From contig OZ022341.1 of NCBI GenBank assembly GCA_963989245.1, positions 66,763,657 to 66,827,656 on the forward strand: a stretch of 64,000 nucleotides of DNA, in the 5' to 3' direction. The stretch is from Nansenia antarctica (lineage: Eukaryota; Chordata; Actinopteri; Argentiniformes; Microstomatidae). The notes beneath the pieces are model-generated. The model was not told the DNA's origin. It ran no database searches and saw only the letters and a list, made by a program, of their open reading frames with translations. Position numbers and translations under genes: made by a program. Shown in pieces: positions 53,453-63,698 of the stretch; position 1 is the stretch's first letter, and each line of letters begins with the position of its first letter.

Positions 53453-56400
53453 TTACAAACAGTGATAAGTGCTGTCACTGAGTATTTGCTCAGCCTGATT
53501 TGCACCAAAAGTAGAAAGAAAGGGATTTCCAAGGGTCAGACATGGTTCTCCCTGGGAATTGTGTATGAAATCTAGAGGCATATTCCCTGTAGGGCTTTGA
53601 GGTATCTCACTCTCCTGACACTTATTTAGCAATTTCACTTGTTCAACACTCTGCCCTGGTCCTGGGATCCACAGATCTGGGCTGTTTAGTCCCAGATGTT
53701 GTAAATCTTGATAATCACTGTCGCTTGGAGGAACGCCACATTCAGGGGTAGGCAGACTGTTGTGACATGGATTCATATCATAGTTCAGTGCCTCTTTACT
53801 GTACTCATGTTGGAAGCTCATCAGTGGGGCATTCCTGCAGATATCAGTCTCTCTCTTATTTCCCAGGCTAACCGCCTCACTGAAGCTCTGATATCCAACA
53901 ATGTCCCTTTTGACATTTTCAGCTGTGGACACATTGTTCTCACTGGAAGCATAACTCAGGCTAGTATCCTCTGTGGATGGGCCACCGTCATATGGGCAAT
54001 ATGAAAAGTCTGTTTGCATGAGGGTTGCAACATTTGTGGACAAGTTAAGGTCTTGTTGAACAATAGCTAGACAGACCTGTGGTTTGACATTTTTCAACAC
54101 CTCTCCTTCATTAGGATGGTAGGCAAAGTCACAGGAGAGCACAGGCTGTGTAGAAAACACGGGTGTCAGAGTTGACTCTTGACGGCTAAAATAGGCCCTA
54201 TTGTTGTAGGAAGATGATCCAAAACCTCCAACTTTAGCATTATAGTCAGATGAGGACACAGCACTGTCTCTGTTTGACTGTGGGCAGTTCATATGTGTAC
54301 TTGCATAACCCATCAGAGAACTGTCAGACAGTGATGACTTATGCGGATGCCTATCAAGATGAACAAGGTTGGGGGAAACTTTGCTCAGGGCTTCCTGAAC
54401 ATGATTGATGATTTGCTCATTGCTGTGCGGGCAAGTGTGGGCATAACCTAGGGAAGAGGAATCCATCCCACTGCCATTCTGGCATCTCTCACCACTTTCT
54501 CTAATGGAGGGGGTTGTCCTGTATAGCAAAAAAAGAGAAGATATTTGTTTACATTTATTTCCAATACAAGGACTTGACTGCCAAGACAAGCAGGACTGAA
54601 TGTGCAGACATTATATTACTATAGCAAAATGCTCACCATGGTTTTCCGTCAGTTATGTCCATTTTAGGAGAATCAACATAGATGGATGATAAAACTATTT
54701 TTCGAGGAGAGAAAAACTGTGATGGAGAAAAAGGCATCACCAAATGAAAATACTTCATTTGAAATATATAACAACTTATAGGGCCTCTAGATATAATATA
54801 TATATAATATAATTAAGCAATGCCTGAGAGGCCGTGATTTACTGTCAATATTGCCATGGGTAGGGGGAGTTGTAAGGCACAATGCACAGTGAAGGGCTGG
54901 CTAACCCCTACCAAATGACAATATTTACGATAAATCACAGCCTTGAGGGCATTAATGCTACAAATACAACAGTTACACAACAAATTAGAAAATTGTGACA
55001 AGAAAACAAAGCTTTATGTATTTATTTTGTGATAGATTGTGGTGGTTTCTGCCCTGTGCTGAGAAATATTGTTCCTAAAACTACAAACGTTGTTAAGGGA
55101 ACGTGATACAGAAATCTACTGCGGTGTAGGAATATCATAATATGTGATTTAACTGTGACATTATTGTTCACATCTTCGAACTCCTCTCGGCCAATCACAA
55201 TGCTTGTTTTCATCAATCCGTTGTATAATGAAGGTTGTAAAATGAACAATATTTGAGATTGCATGTTTGAAATCTAGAGAAAGACAACTAGTTAAACTAC
55301 ATTTAAGTTTACCCATTCAGTTAATGGGGCCTTACCTTAATTTCTCCTGGAACCATAGACAAAAGGTCTTGGTTTGAACATTTAGGAATGTTATCCCACC
55401 ATTTACCTTTGAGTCTGTATGGAGGACAAGGATGTATTTAGTCATAGGCTGATAAATACACATACATCCTCTGATTAGAAAAAAACTTGAAAAACATGAT
55501 AACAATTTCAGGAGTACATACCTAACACAGCACCAATAGGCAGGTAATGTAATGATTACAACAGCAATGGAGAGGACAACAATTACAATGTTGAGTGGAC
55601 TTTGAGGCGATGCAGCTGTGAATAAGAGATGGATGGAGAATAAGTTAGGTATCACCAGTCAAGGTTTGAGAACCTGCTAACATCTTTGTTTTATAACTTA
55701 CGCTTAATAAATTCCCATTCTTCACTCCAGTCACTGATATGACTGTTTAAGCCAGATGAGTTTATTAATGTTCTGACCCTAAGCACATATTTTTTATTTG
55801 GCTCCAAGTCTTTGCCAAGTATCTCGTATGTTGATGGGATTTCCTATAGGAAAAATGAAGGGGGTCAATGTAGTTTCGTTTTGGTTGACTGACTCCATAA
55901 GACAATGAGAGGAAATGGTGTAATATGACTGGTTTATTACATCACCCTTACTTCCTTTGTTTCTCCTTTTTTTCTGTAGTTTAGTTGACAAATTAGATTT
56001 CTCGACATCCAGCCATTCAACTTGTAGTTTGTCTGACATTCGACCAGGAAATTGCCATTTACTGTTTGTGTCACATTTAGGATTGTGGGAACTCTAGGCT
56101 TTACTGAAGAGGACAAACAATAAGGTTAATTTTACATACGTTTTATTTGTAGGGTTGTTAGTCAGTCTCTAGTGTAATATAAAAAATAGAAATCTGCAAG
56201 AAGAAACTCACTGCTTTCCGTGATGTCGATGACTTTAACATATTGAGGTTTCCCAGAATTCCAAAGTGTTGCATTATACCGCTCCCCGCAGATTAGTGCC
56301 ATTTCAATAGAGCATCCACATTTGGAAATATCTTTGGACCTCTCTTTTTCCTCGAATGTGCAATGAGTCATTCTGGGAAATACAGGTAGACATTAGAAAT

Positions 56401-56819
56401 ACGTCTTCCTAACGCGATTAACATAATCATGCAGCATTAAACAACACTGATACTTACCGAGGCGTAGAACTGTCCAAAAGATCCATATCCATGTTGTATC
56501 CAGAACAATTAGACTTGTCAGATGTAAAATTACAAACCATAAAATCTTCATAGTCATTGAAGCAGTGAAGATTCATCTCACTCATTGCTACAAAAAGAAG
56601 TAATCAATAAGAAAACTATTATTCATTATCTGGGAGAATAGGCCTCGGCCTATAGCCTACTGTAATCATACAACAACAACAACAACAACAACAACAACTA
56701 CAACAACAACAACAACAACCACAACAACAACAGTCGTTTATTTGTATAAAACACTTACCACCCAGCACAGGTGCGAGATTGTTGAAAATGAGAAGCAACA
56801 GAAAATACATTACTGCCAT
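53453..56819 (-). CDS. il4r: Interleukin-4 receptor alpha-like, nine coding exons
   Basis: Predicted class I cytokine receptor of 649 residues. Exons, all on the minus strand with GT-AG borders and compatible phases: 56819-56759, 56587-56458, 56372-56212, 56103-55952, 55843-55702, 55615-55522, 55470-55407, 54716-54637, 54518-53453. Exon 1 is a signal peptide (MAVMYFLLLLIFNNLAPVLG). The ectodomain has LHCFNDYEDFMVCNF, a KCGCSIEMALICGERYN segment and IKPRVPTILNVT, which align with the C-x-C and HVKPRAPGNLTV regions of mammalian IL-4R alpha. The WSxWS box is the variant DWSEEWEF. Exon 6 is transmembrane. The large last exon holds VGYQSFSEAV, like the STAT6-docking GYKxF motifs, and ends with an ITIM-like STYHCL. 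The exact paralogue is uncertain. Confidence 0.75.
56671..56735. repeat. (CAA)n microsatellite in il4r intron 1
   Basis: About 20 copies of CAA with a few interruptions, about 25-90 bases downstream of the exon 1 donor on the minus strand. Confidence 0.9.
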
Positions 56820-57140
56820 AGCTTTTACGAGGCCACACTGTTCAATCTGAAATTATTCGGAGAATGTTTTCTGTCATTGTTTCAATTATTCTTTAACTTT
56901 TCTTTTTTTCCTTTCTCAAATCGTAGCCAAAATATTTTGAGGAAGTTGACGGTTTTTATATCAAAGACAAACCATTGAAACAAACAAAAGAAACATATTC
57001 CTTAAACCGCTTATAGTCCATTTAATCCTGATCAAACGGTTTCATATCATGTAGGAATAAAACACTGAAAGAAAAGTTTACTAGAGGCGACGACGCAACG
57101 CTGCTCACTGGAAATTGTTCCACTAGATTAGGGCACACCT

Positions 57141-57150
57141 TTCATGGGAA
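57141..57150. promoter_or_regulatory. Candidate STAT6 site upstream of il4r
   Basis: TTCATGGGAA fits TTC-N4-GAA, the spacing preferred by STAT6. It lies about 320 bases upstream of the receptor start codon. Mammalian IL4R is known to be induced by IL-4 through STAT6. A 10-base match can be chance. Confidence 0.4.
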
Positions 57151-57375
57151 GTTCGTCCCCTTTCCCTATGATGATATCATCGAATTAAGGGCGGTTCTTT
57201 TATTCATTATATATAATTGCACGTTTATGATAAGACATCATATTTAAATATGGTGGATTTATATTTCAGCGATGACATTTTCTTAAAATAGAATATATTG
57301 ATTCAGACATTATTACACAGTCTCTCACAATTACTGGCGTCTACTTTAGCGTCATCTGCCAGGCCTGCCACAGAT

Positions 57376-57472
57376 CAGGGTTTCCGTTAGAAAAAATTGC
57401 CGCCGGACATCGTGTCCGGGAAGATTTCGATTTACCGGACAAACGTGATATATTCCGGTCATCATATTAAAA

Positions 57473-57510
<38 letters not shown>

Positions 57511-59199
57511 AATATAGCTGTTTGTCGCGGTGATTACTGTTGTGTAGCGGCCTATATATGCCATTTAATGTCTATTTCTCATCCGATACGATTAGATGCG
57601 AGCTATATAATATATAATAATATAACATGATTCGCATGCGCGCTATGCCATTATGTCCAGCGCTGAACGGGCGCCTCACTGGGAACTGAACAGACAGCAT
57701 CGATCAATGAACAGACTCCACATTACGTTAACTGAAGTTTGTTAAATTGTTTGGGATTAATGTGAGTTTTCTATTTTCTCTTTCCAGTTTTACCCTTTTT
57801 TTTTATCAATAAAACAACGTCATTTCTATAACCAGGTCTCGCTGGTTGGGAAGGCATTTCGTTTAGCTGCCTGTCAAATCATACTTAATCGGACTCGGGA
57901 GTATGTCAATGAGGAGAACATAACTGTTTATTGAGAAACAATAGGCAGGCTGGGATACGTATATAAAGAAATACCACAATGTCTAGATGTATAACATTTT
58001 ATTGAACAGTGCAAGCATGTAGGCTTCTGGCGTGACATCGTACCCCTAACGTTCTTAGGGCTTGTTTGAAAAGCTTAGACTGAAAGTTAGTGCCCTGGTC
58101 AGATTGTATAACAAGAGGAAGACCGAATGTGGAAAAAAACGTTGTTAAAGCTTTCACCACTGAGCTGGCTGATATGTTACGCAACGGAACAGCTTCGGGA
58201 AAACGAGTAGCAGCGCACATAATAGTAAGCAAATACTGACTTCCACTTTTAGTCCTAGGCAAAGGTCCAACACAATCAATTATTACACGTTCAAATGGCT
58301 CCCCTATAGCAGGAATGGGATGCAATGGTGCGGGTGGAATGGATTGATTAGGCTTACCCGCCATCTGACAAGTATGGCAACAGTGGCAGTGCTTGGCAAC
58401 ATCCGCCTTCAGTCCGGGCCAAAAGAAATGTTTCAATATCAGCTGATAAGTTTTAGTTATACCTAAATGTCCTGACCACTGGCTCTCATGTGCTACAGAT
58501 AACACCTGTTGTCTATAACTTACAGGCACAACCACTTGTTTTACAGTATTCCACTCACAACCATTTGCATTAGGAGGAGACCATTTACGCATTAATATCC
58601 CATCGTTAAGGAAATAAACTACGTTGCCCCCTATTTCAGATTCCTCACTAGCTGCATGTAAAAAACATTTGTTTAATGACTGATCAGCTACTTGAGCGAC
58701 ACGCAATCGCTCGCCGGTTACAGGCAGAGATAGGCTGTCAGCGGATGGTATGGTAGGACTCGGGGAGGATGGTAACTCTACCACTTTCTCCCTGGGAGAA
58801 GCTGAAACAATCGGGTTCTCATCCCTTTCAGAAAAGGCTTGCATAATCACACTATCACAGAGAGAAACATCGCTATCCTCCTCTCTGCCTCGACTCGATT
58901 GTGCACAAGTTATAGCGCACACCGGAAACAACCGCTGTTTCGCATAGGCAGCCTACACATTAGGAGTCATCATCATGCCGGTGTCAAATCATATCATAAT
59001 AAAATAAATACATAGCCTATATATTCGTCTTTTTAAAAATAGAAGGAATCAGAATGTGAACTTTAGCGAATTGTATTCAAATTGTGCTTAGAGGGAATTA
59101 TTTTCACCGGACATTTATGTCCGACGAGTTTTCAATTTGTCGGACATCAAAAACTTTTACCGGACAATGTCCGGGAATTACCGGTTAACGGAAACCCTG
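57376..59199 (-). mobile_element. TIR element carrying a gypsy-type integrase frame (copy A)
   Basis: Both ends are CAGGGTTTCCGTTA in inverted orientation, each followed by a palindromic CCGGACA...TGTCCGG motif. The ends look hAT-like, but no 8-bp duplication is seen (CCACAGAT left, GACTTACA right). A 32-base A tract (57476-57507) lies near the left end. The interior carries a minus-strand integrase frame. About 300 bases of the right end, including the frame start, recur inverted at 63699-64000, so this is a repeat family and not a single accident. Confidence 0.6.
57999..58950 (-). pseudogene. Truncated gypsy-type integrase
   Basis: About 310 residues, open from around 58950 without a clear ATG; a TGTGTAG just upstream could be a splice acceptor. 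It has a His-His-Cys-Cys zinc finger (HLGITKTYQLILKHFFWPG to CHCCHTCQ) and the core motifs IIDCVGPLP and QSDQGTNF, two of the three DDE acids. The frame ends at HARSLHACTVQ before the conserved third acid (Glu), so strand-transfer activity is not expected. An AATAAA follows on the minus strand near 57995. RT is absent. Confidence 0.65.
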
Positions 59200-59469
59200 G
59201 ACTTACACCAGTGAAACAAACCCGAACCTTTCCGTTTGTTTTTAGGGAGGTCGACCTAAGTTGCTCATCCAATTCGTTCCACTTGAGGGCGGTATTGCCA
59301 TTGGACTGCCCAATGTGTCTAGTACTCGTATGTTACCATACATTCAACACAGTCATCTAACCATCCTAGCCAATATGAAGTGTTGACACTGAACAATGGT
59401 TGGCTTATGGTTGGCTTACCATGAAATGTTCTCTACCATAGCCAATCATGATCACTTAAGCGGTTGTCT
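59200..59469. other. Unassigned sequence
   Basis: Nothing recognised between the TIR element and the hAT terminus. Confidence 0.4.
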
Positions 59470-59692
59470 CGCCCCTCCCCTCCCCAACAAACAAACAAAA
59501 AACACCTTTGCAGCTGCGACTGAGGTCGGATGACAATGAGAAGCTTCAGTAGTAACGCGCCGCATTGAATTACCGGTAACGTTAACGGCGTTGTAACGAT
59601 GGAAATAGTAATTAATTAGATTACCCGTTACTGAAAAAGTAACGCCTTTAGTATCGCCGTTTGTTTTAACGCCGTTATTCGCATCACTGGTC
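59470..59692 (-). mobile_element. hAT-like terminus inside a LINE fragment
   Basis: The minus strand starts CCAGTGATGCGAATAACGGC and has GTTAACGCCGTT-type text, resembling the ends of hAT/ZBED-type elements. It interrupts the LINE frame at 59690. Confidence 0.45.
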
Positions 59693-59890
59693 TTTAACTG
59701 GTTCAGCAGCAGGTTGTTAACCTTGCACAGCTTGCCCAGCTGCTCCACCTCATCCTTGTACGCCGCCTCGTCCCCCCCCGAGATGCAGCCCACCACGGTG
59801 GTGTTGTCTGCAAACTTTATGATGGAGTTGCTGGGGTGGACGGGGGTGAAGTCGTGGGTGTAGAGGTTGTAGAGGATGGGGATCAGCACG
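59690..59890 (-). mobile_element. LINE RT fragment (same family as 21215)
   Basis: Encodes PILYNLYTHDFTPVHPSN and FADNTTVVGCISGG on the minus strand. The catalytic FADD of the plus copy is FADN here, so it is inactive. Confidence 0.75.
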
Positions 59891-59929
59891 CAGCCATGTA
59901 GTTTATAATACTGCTATTGTGTTTTATTG

Positions 59930-60035
59930 ATTACTATAATTGTTCTATTATAATTTTTATGTTAAAGCACTATGAGATGCAACGTTGGCAGGAAAAGTGC
60001 TATACAAATAAAGGTTATTATTATTCACTGGTATG
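59930..60035 (+). mobile_element. Retroposon 3' tail
   Basis: AGCACTATGAGATGCAAC and GTGCTATACAAATAAAGG, then ATT repeats, form a common fish LINE/SINE tail. Confidence 0.45.
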
Positions 60036-60201
60036 CTGTCTATTCCCTGGTGTATACAGTAGAGAAAATAAGTATTTTACCCCCCCTAAAATTTGAATAG
60101 GTAGGTTCATTTTCACAGTCGTTGAGAGACGAACTATAATAGGGATTCATGGAGTAGACGGGTGGTAAATGGAAACTCGCCTCTCGGGGAGATATTGGGG
60201 T

Positions 60202-60217
60202 GGCTCATAAAAGAGCC
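60202..60217 (-). terminator. Histone stem-loop with broken closing pair (H3, minus)
   Basis: The minus strand reads GGCTCTTTTATGAGCC. All other copies read GGCTCTTTTAAGAGCC. The A-to-T change turns the loop-closing U-A pair into U-U. Confidence 0.9.
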
Positions 60218-60249
60218 TTTGGGGATTTACTCAGATCAGGGTGGTCGTC

Positions 60250-60660
60250 TTAGGCGCGCTCTCCACGGATACGGCGGGCCAGCTGGATGTCTTTGGGCAT
60301 GATGGTCACCCTCTTGGCGTGGATGGCGCACAAGTTGGTGTCCTCGAACAGACCAACCAGGTACGCCTCGCTAGCCTCCTGCAGGGCCATCACAGCAGAG
60401 CTCTGGAAGCGCAGGTCGGTCTTGCAATCCTGGCCGATTTCTCTCACCAGGCGCTGGAAGGGCAGCTTGCGGATCAGCAGCTCGGTGGACTTCTGGTAAC
60501 GACGGATCTCCCTCAGAGCCACGGTGCCAGGCCTGTAGCGGTGAGGCTTCTTCACACCGCCGGTCGCCGAGGCGCTTTTACAGGCAGCCTTGGTGGCGAG
60601 CTGCTTCCTGGGGGCTTTGCCACCGGTGGATTTACGAGCGGTTTGCTTGGTTCTGGCCAT
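60250..60660 (-). CDS. Histone H3, divergent copy
   Basis: Full-length 136-residue H3.2-type frame, but with four replacements relative to the copy at 22771: Arg26 to Cys and Pro30 to Ser (AACKSASATGG, flanking K27), and Ala75 to Gly and Phe78 to Cys (REIGQDCKTD, next to K79). Each is a single-base change. These positions are nearly invariant in eukaryotic H3. The promoter keeps its CCAAT boxes and TATA (60721-60808). The stem-loop is damaged. The gene may be an early pseudogene, or a rarely used variant; sequence error cannot be excluded. Confidence 0.9.
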   Translation of the reverse strand: MARTKQTARKSTGGKAPRKQLATKAACKSASATGGVKKPHRYRPGTVALREIRRYQKSTELLIRKLPFQRLVREIGQDCKTDLRFQSSAVMALQEASEAYLVGLFEDTNLCAIHAKRVTIMPKDIQLARRIRGERA

Positions 60661-60720
60661 GGCGCTAACTTCCTACGTTCAGTTGGAATTTAGATGTCCT
60701 TAAAAAGTCTCAGAGTTTAG

Positions 60721-60808
60721 TTTATAAAGCCCCGGTCGTGCTCCGATTGGTTGGCGACTATAGACGAGCTCATTGGCTCGTTGTCACCTCCTTCTCCGGC
60801 TGCCATTG
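60721..60808 (-). promoter_or_regulatory. H3 promoter (minus)
   Basis: TATAAA (complement of 60721-60726) and CCAAT boxes as ATTGG at 60746-60750, 60772-60776 and 60804-60808, matching the plus-strand H3 promoter. Confidence 0.8.
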
Positions 60809-60809
60809 G

Positions 60810-61510
60810 ACACGAGCCCCGTCCACGCCTTTGCCGCCATACATTCAAACATTTTGTTTGCCCCCTCCACCAAACAGCTGGCTTCAAAGAGATATATCCT
60901 TTAACTTTTGTCAAAGATAATCTATCCTTTATTGTTCTATTTTAATGGGCTTCATTGGCATTGGAAACAACCGTTTATATTGCCAAAGCAAGTGTGAAGA
61001 TAACAAAAATAAATAAAGTAATCTACTACTAGACTAAAGAGCTGATAACTTAAAAAATATATATACACAAGTAAATTAGAACTGTATGAACATTATGTAG
61101 AGATCAGCAGGTTGCAAATAGTGGATACTTATTTAGTCTTTATGGTGCTTGTGTTCCATTGGACGTCCTTTTACTGTGTTTGTTGTTCTCTATCCTTTAT
61201 CTACATCCATCATTAGTTGTCCCCGCCGAGTTCATACAAATGAACCAAACAAACATTAACTACATGTCGAAGAACAAGGTTCACTTCACAAGGAAGGGTT
61301 GATTTTTAAAACCTTATGGAGAACTGAATATTATTTTGAATGCTGAAAATGTCACATCATGAGGAATGTTTCTGTCACGACTGTGTGTATCGTTGGTGCG
61401 TTTTCTCTGCCTCATGGACATAAGATAAGAATGAGGACATCTCACAACATGACACTCACAGCGCAGACAAACAGAGGATGGAGTGATGCATTGCTCTTTT
61501 GGAGAGAGAA
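60810..61510. other. Spacer between minus-strand H3 and H2A fragment
   Basis: No gene or repeat recognised. Confidence 0.4.
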
Positions 61511-61516
61511 GTGGTT

Positions 61517-61532
61517 GGCTCTTAAAAGAGCC
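61517..61532 (-). terminator. Histone stem-loop (H2A fragment)
   Basis: The minus strand reads GGCTCTTTTAAGAGCC, 32 bases after the stop of the truncated H2A. Confidence 0.92.
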
Positions 61533-61564
61533 TTTGGGGTTGGAGGTGAAGCCGCGGTGGTCGT

Positions 61565-61690
61565 TTACTTTTTGGCGGGCTTCTCGGTCTTCTTGGGGAG
61601 CAGCACTGCCTGGATGTTGGGCAGCACACCGCCCTGAGCGATGGTCACACCGCCCAGCAGTTTGTTCAGCTCCTCGTCGTTACGGACGGC
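61565..61690 (-). pseudogene. Histone H2A, 3' fragment only
   Basis: The minus strand encodes AVRNDEELNKLLGGVTIAQG and continues to the end KKTEKPAKK, about 40 residues of the H2A C-terminus. Upstream of about 61690 the H2A sequence stops abruptly and is replaced by unrelated sequence with a C run (61718-61729). About two thirds of the gene and its promoter are gone, while the 3' UTR and stem-loop remain. This is a truncation, not a point-mutated pseudogene. Confidence 0.93.
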
Positions 61691-61717
61691 AGTTTGCCTA
61701 GCAGCGCACAGCAGTGC

Positions 61718-61795
61718 CCCCCCCCCCCTATAGGAACACTATACTAATACTGGGTACGGGCCTCCCTTTAGGAACACTATACTAATACTGTGACA
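61718..61795. repeat. Direct duplication at the H2A breakpoint
   Basis: TAGGAACACTATACTAATAC occurs twice (61732 and 61771) next to a run of 12 C. It lies about 30-100 bases beyond the H2A breakpoint. Confidence 0.8.
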
Positions 61796-62312
61796 GAAAC
61801 ATTAGTTCTGCTTGGCTCGGTGGCTGTGTATATAAGCTTACAGCACCGTGTATTCTCCATAACAGGCTTGTACTCACCACAGACTAAGTCCAGCTCCAGG
61901 GCCTATGTGATACACTACCAGTCCGAGTAGGAGTGACCTCACTGGGCCTAGCTGTCTACTAGTATCCCCTCCTCTGGAGCTCTGACCTCCAGGGCCTATG
62001 GCCTACCCTATAGTGTCCGGTCTTAGTGCCTCATCATCAGCCTCCCTTCCTCCATAACACCCCCTGGTTCCTCCCCACCCTACCACGTGCACCCCTGGGT
62101 CTCCTCTCACAAACAATCAAAGTAGGATTACAGACTTTCAGTCTGCCTCCATCCATGTGGATGAACCACCCAAAGGCCTGAGGTGTTGTCGGAGGCATGA
62201 ATATGATTTAGGGGGTATTTAGTATAACAGGCTGGGTTTATTGTGAGTTTACTTGTTTGTTTATTGCCTTAATCACCGTATTTAGAAGTCATATGGTTAT
62301 GGGGGGTGATAT
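61796..62312. other. Unassigned sequence
   Basis: No gene recognised. It contains the 22-base segment shared with 18941-18962. Confidence 0.4.
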
Positions 62313-62702
62313 TGTCACGATCCAACTGTTCCTAGTTGTCATGGTAAGCTCAGGGGGTGTTGATTGGCTACCCAGGGTACATGGGGGAGTGGCTTGCCTG
62401 TTGGCGGGTCTCGAAAGGTATATGACAGGTGCTCATTTGTTACCTGAGGGTCGAGAGTCGAGAGTCGAGAGAGTGGAGTTAACTGAGAAGAGAAATACTG
62501 ATTGAGACGCCTTACCTAGAAGAGAACCCCTTTGACAATTATTATCAAGACTATTACCGTGTGGAATAGTGGATTACCCCCGAGGTCGTGTTGTGTCGTG
62601 TCCGGTTTTGTTTGTTATGTTATATGTCAATACTGAACGGGAAGGAACACCCCACTGAACGAACGTGCGGGCTGTTCAGTATCCCCGCGGACCACGCCAC
62701 GA
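62313..62702 (+). mobile_element. Possible solo LTR
   Basis: Starts TGTCACGATCC and ends near CCACGCCACGACA, the form of many fish gypsy LTRs, with a GTCGAGA triplication at 62449-62473. No clear target duplication is seen, and the right end abuts the CAGTGGCGG terminus of a hAT element, so the LTR may have been cut by it. Confidence 0.4.
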
Positions 62703-63698
62703 CAGTGGCGGCTCCTGCCAAATCTCTCAGGGGGGGCAATTGTTGCGTTGATGGTTAAGGTGACACGTTCAAGGGTAAATTCACCTAAATCAGCGGGCTT
62801 AAATAAATTGACTCTCACAGCCATTGGTATTCAGTTATCACATATTTTATTTTAGGTGCAGCAAATCCAGGATAAAGAGCAGTGGCACAGGGGCTGATAA
62901 TGTGCAATGGATGGATAAAACTATTTACATACTACAAAATACAAAATATGGACGGCATACATACTGCTCACTTGTATTGAAATTTAGCTTGTCTCTCTTT
63001 CAAAGCAGCAAAACAATCAATGACCCTCTCATTAAAATCAGGCATCTTCCTGACTAGTTCCCTCTCCATTGAAAGCATGGCCAGTGCATTCAGGCGCTCC
63101 TGGCCCATTGTGTTTCGCAGGAAGTTCTTGATTCTCTTAAGGGTCGAGAAACACCTCTCAGCTTCAGCTGTTGTCATGGGAGTAGTAATTAGGATGTTCA
63201 ACAGAGCTACAGTCTCAGAGAAAGTCTCCTGGAGGTTGTAACTGTGTAGAACCTGGTACAGTGCCAGTGCACCAGAGCAGCCCTTGAACTCAGCACTCTC
63301 ATAGACAAGGGACAGCTCAGTCTTGAGCTTCACCTGGTTCAGCATGGGGTATGCCTTGACAGTGGTGTTCAGAGCCTCAACAGGGAATGCATGGCAGTGC
63401 TGTTGGAACATCTCTCCTTGGAGCAGTGTGGCACTCACAAGGTGGTTGGTGAAAGAAAACCTTTCTTTGGAGTGGGCCAGGATTGTGTCGCAGATCTGTC
63501 AAAAGTATGGGGTGTCAAAGAAAATGTGGAAATAAGCACTTTGGAAGTACAACACTGAATAAAGACTGCTACCATCCCATCCCTGAATGTAACTCTGATT
63601 GGTGGTGATTTTCCAACACTGTGTTTCAAAACTTGGACCTACCTCTTTAGACAGCCTCTGCTTCTCTTCTTCTCCCAAGACCCTCCTTGATGTTCTGG
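62703..63698 (-). mobile_element. hAT transposon 3' part
   Basis: The terminus CAGTGGCGGCTCCTGCC at 62703 is followed inward by a minus-strand transposase gene. The other end is not in the window because another element (63699 onward) interrupts the gene. Confidence 0.65.
62968..63698 (-). pseudogene. hAT transposase C-terminal exons (ZMYM1-like)
   Basis: The last exon (63497-62968) starts after TTTTGACAG and holds the hAT dimerisation motif AEAERCFSTLKRIKNFLRN and GQERLNALAMLSME. An upstream exon ends at about 63644 with a GTAGGT donor and is cut at 63698 by the CAGGGTTTCCGTTA element. The protein resembles the zinc-finger MYM-type protein 1-like hAT transposases of fish. The N-terminal and catalytic part lies outside the window. 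Confidence 0.75.

Noticed and set aside
56619..56819. Poly-Cys frame joined to the receptor signal peptide
   Set aside because: The Cys run is the CAA microsatellite read in intron 1; the exon ends at a GTAAGT donor.
57376..59199. A simple hAT insertion with 8-bp duplication
   Set aside because: The flanks CCACAGAT and GACTTACA do not match, so the superfamily was left open.
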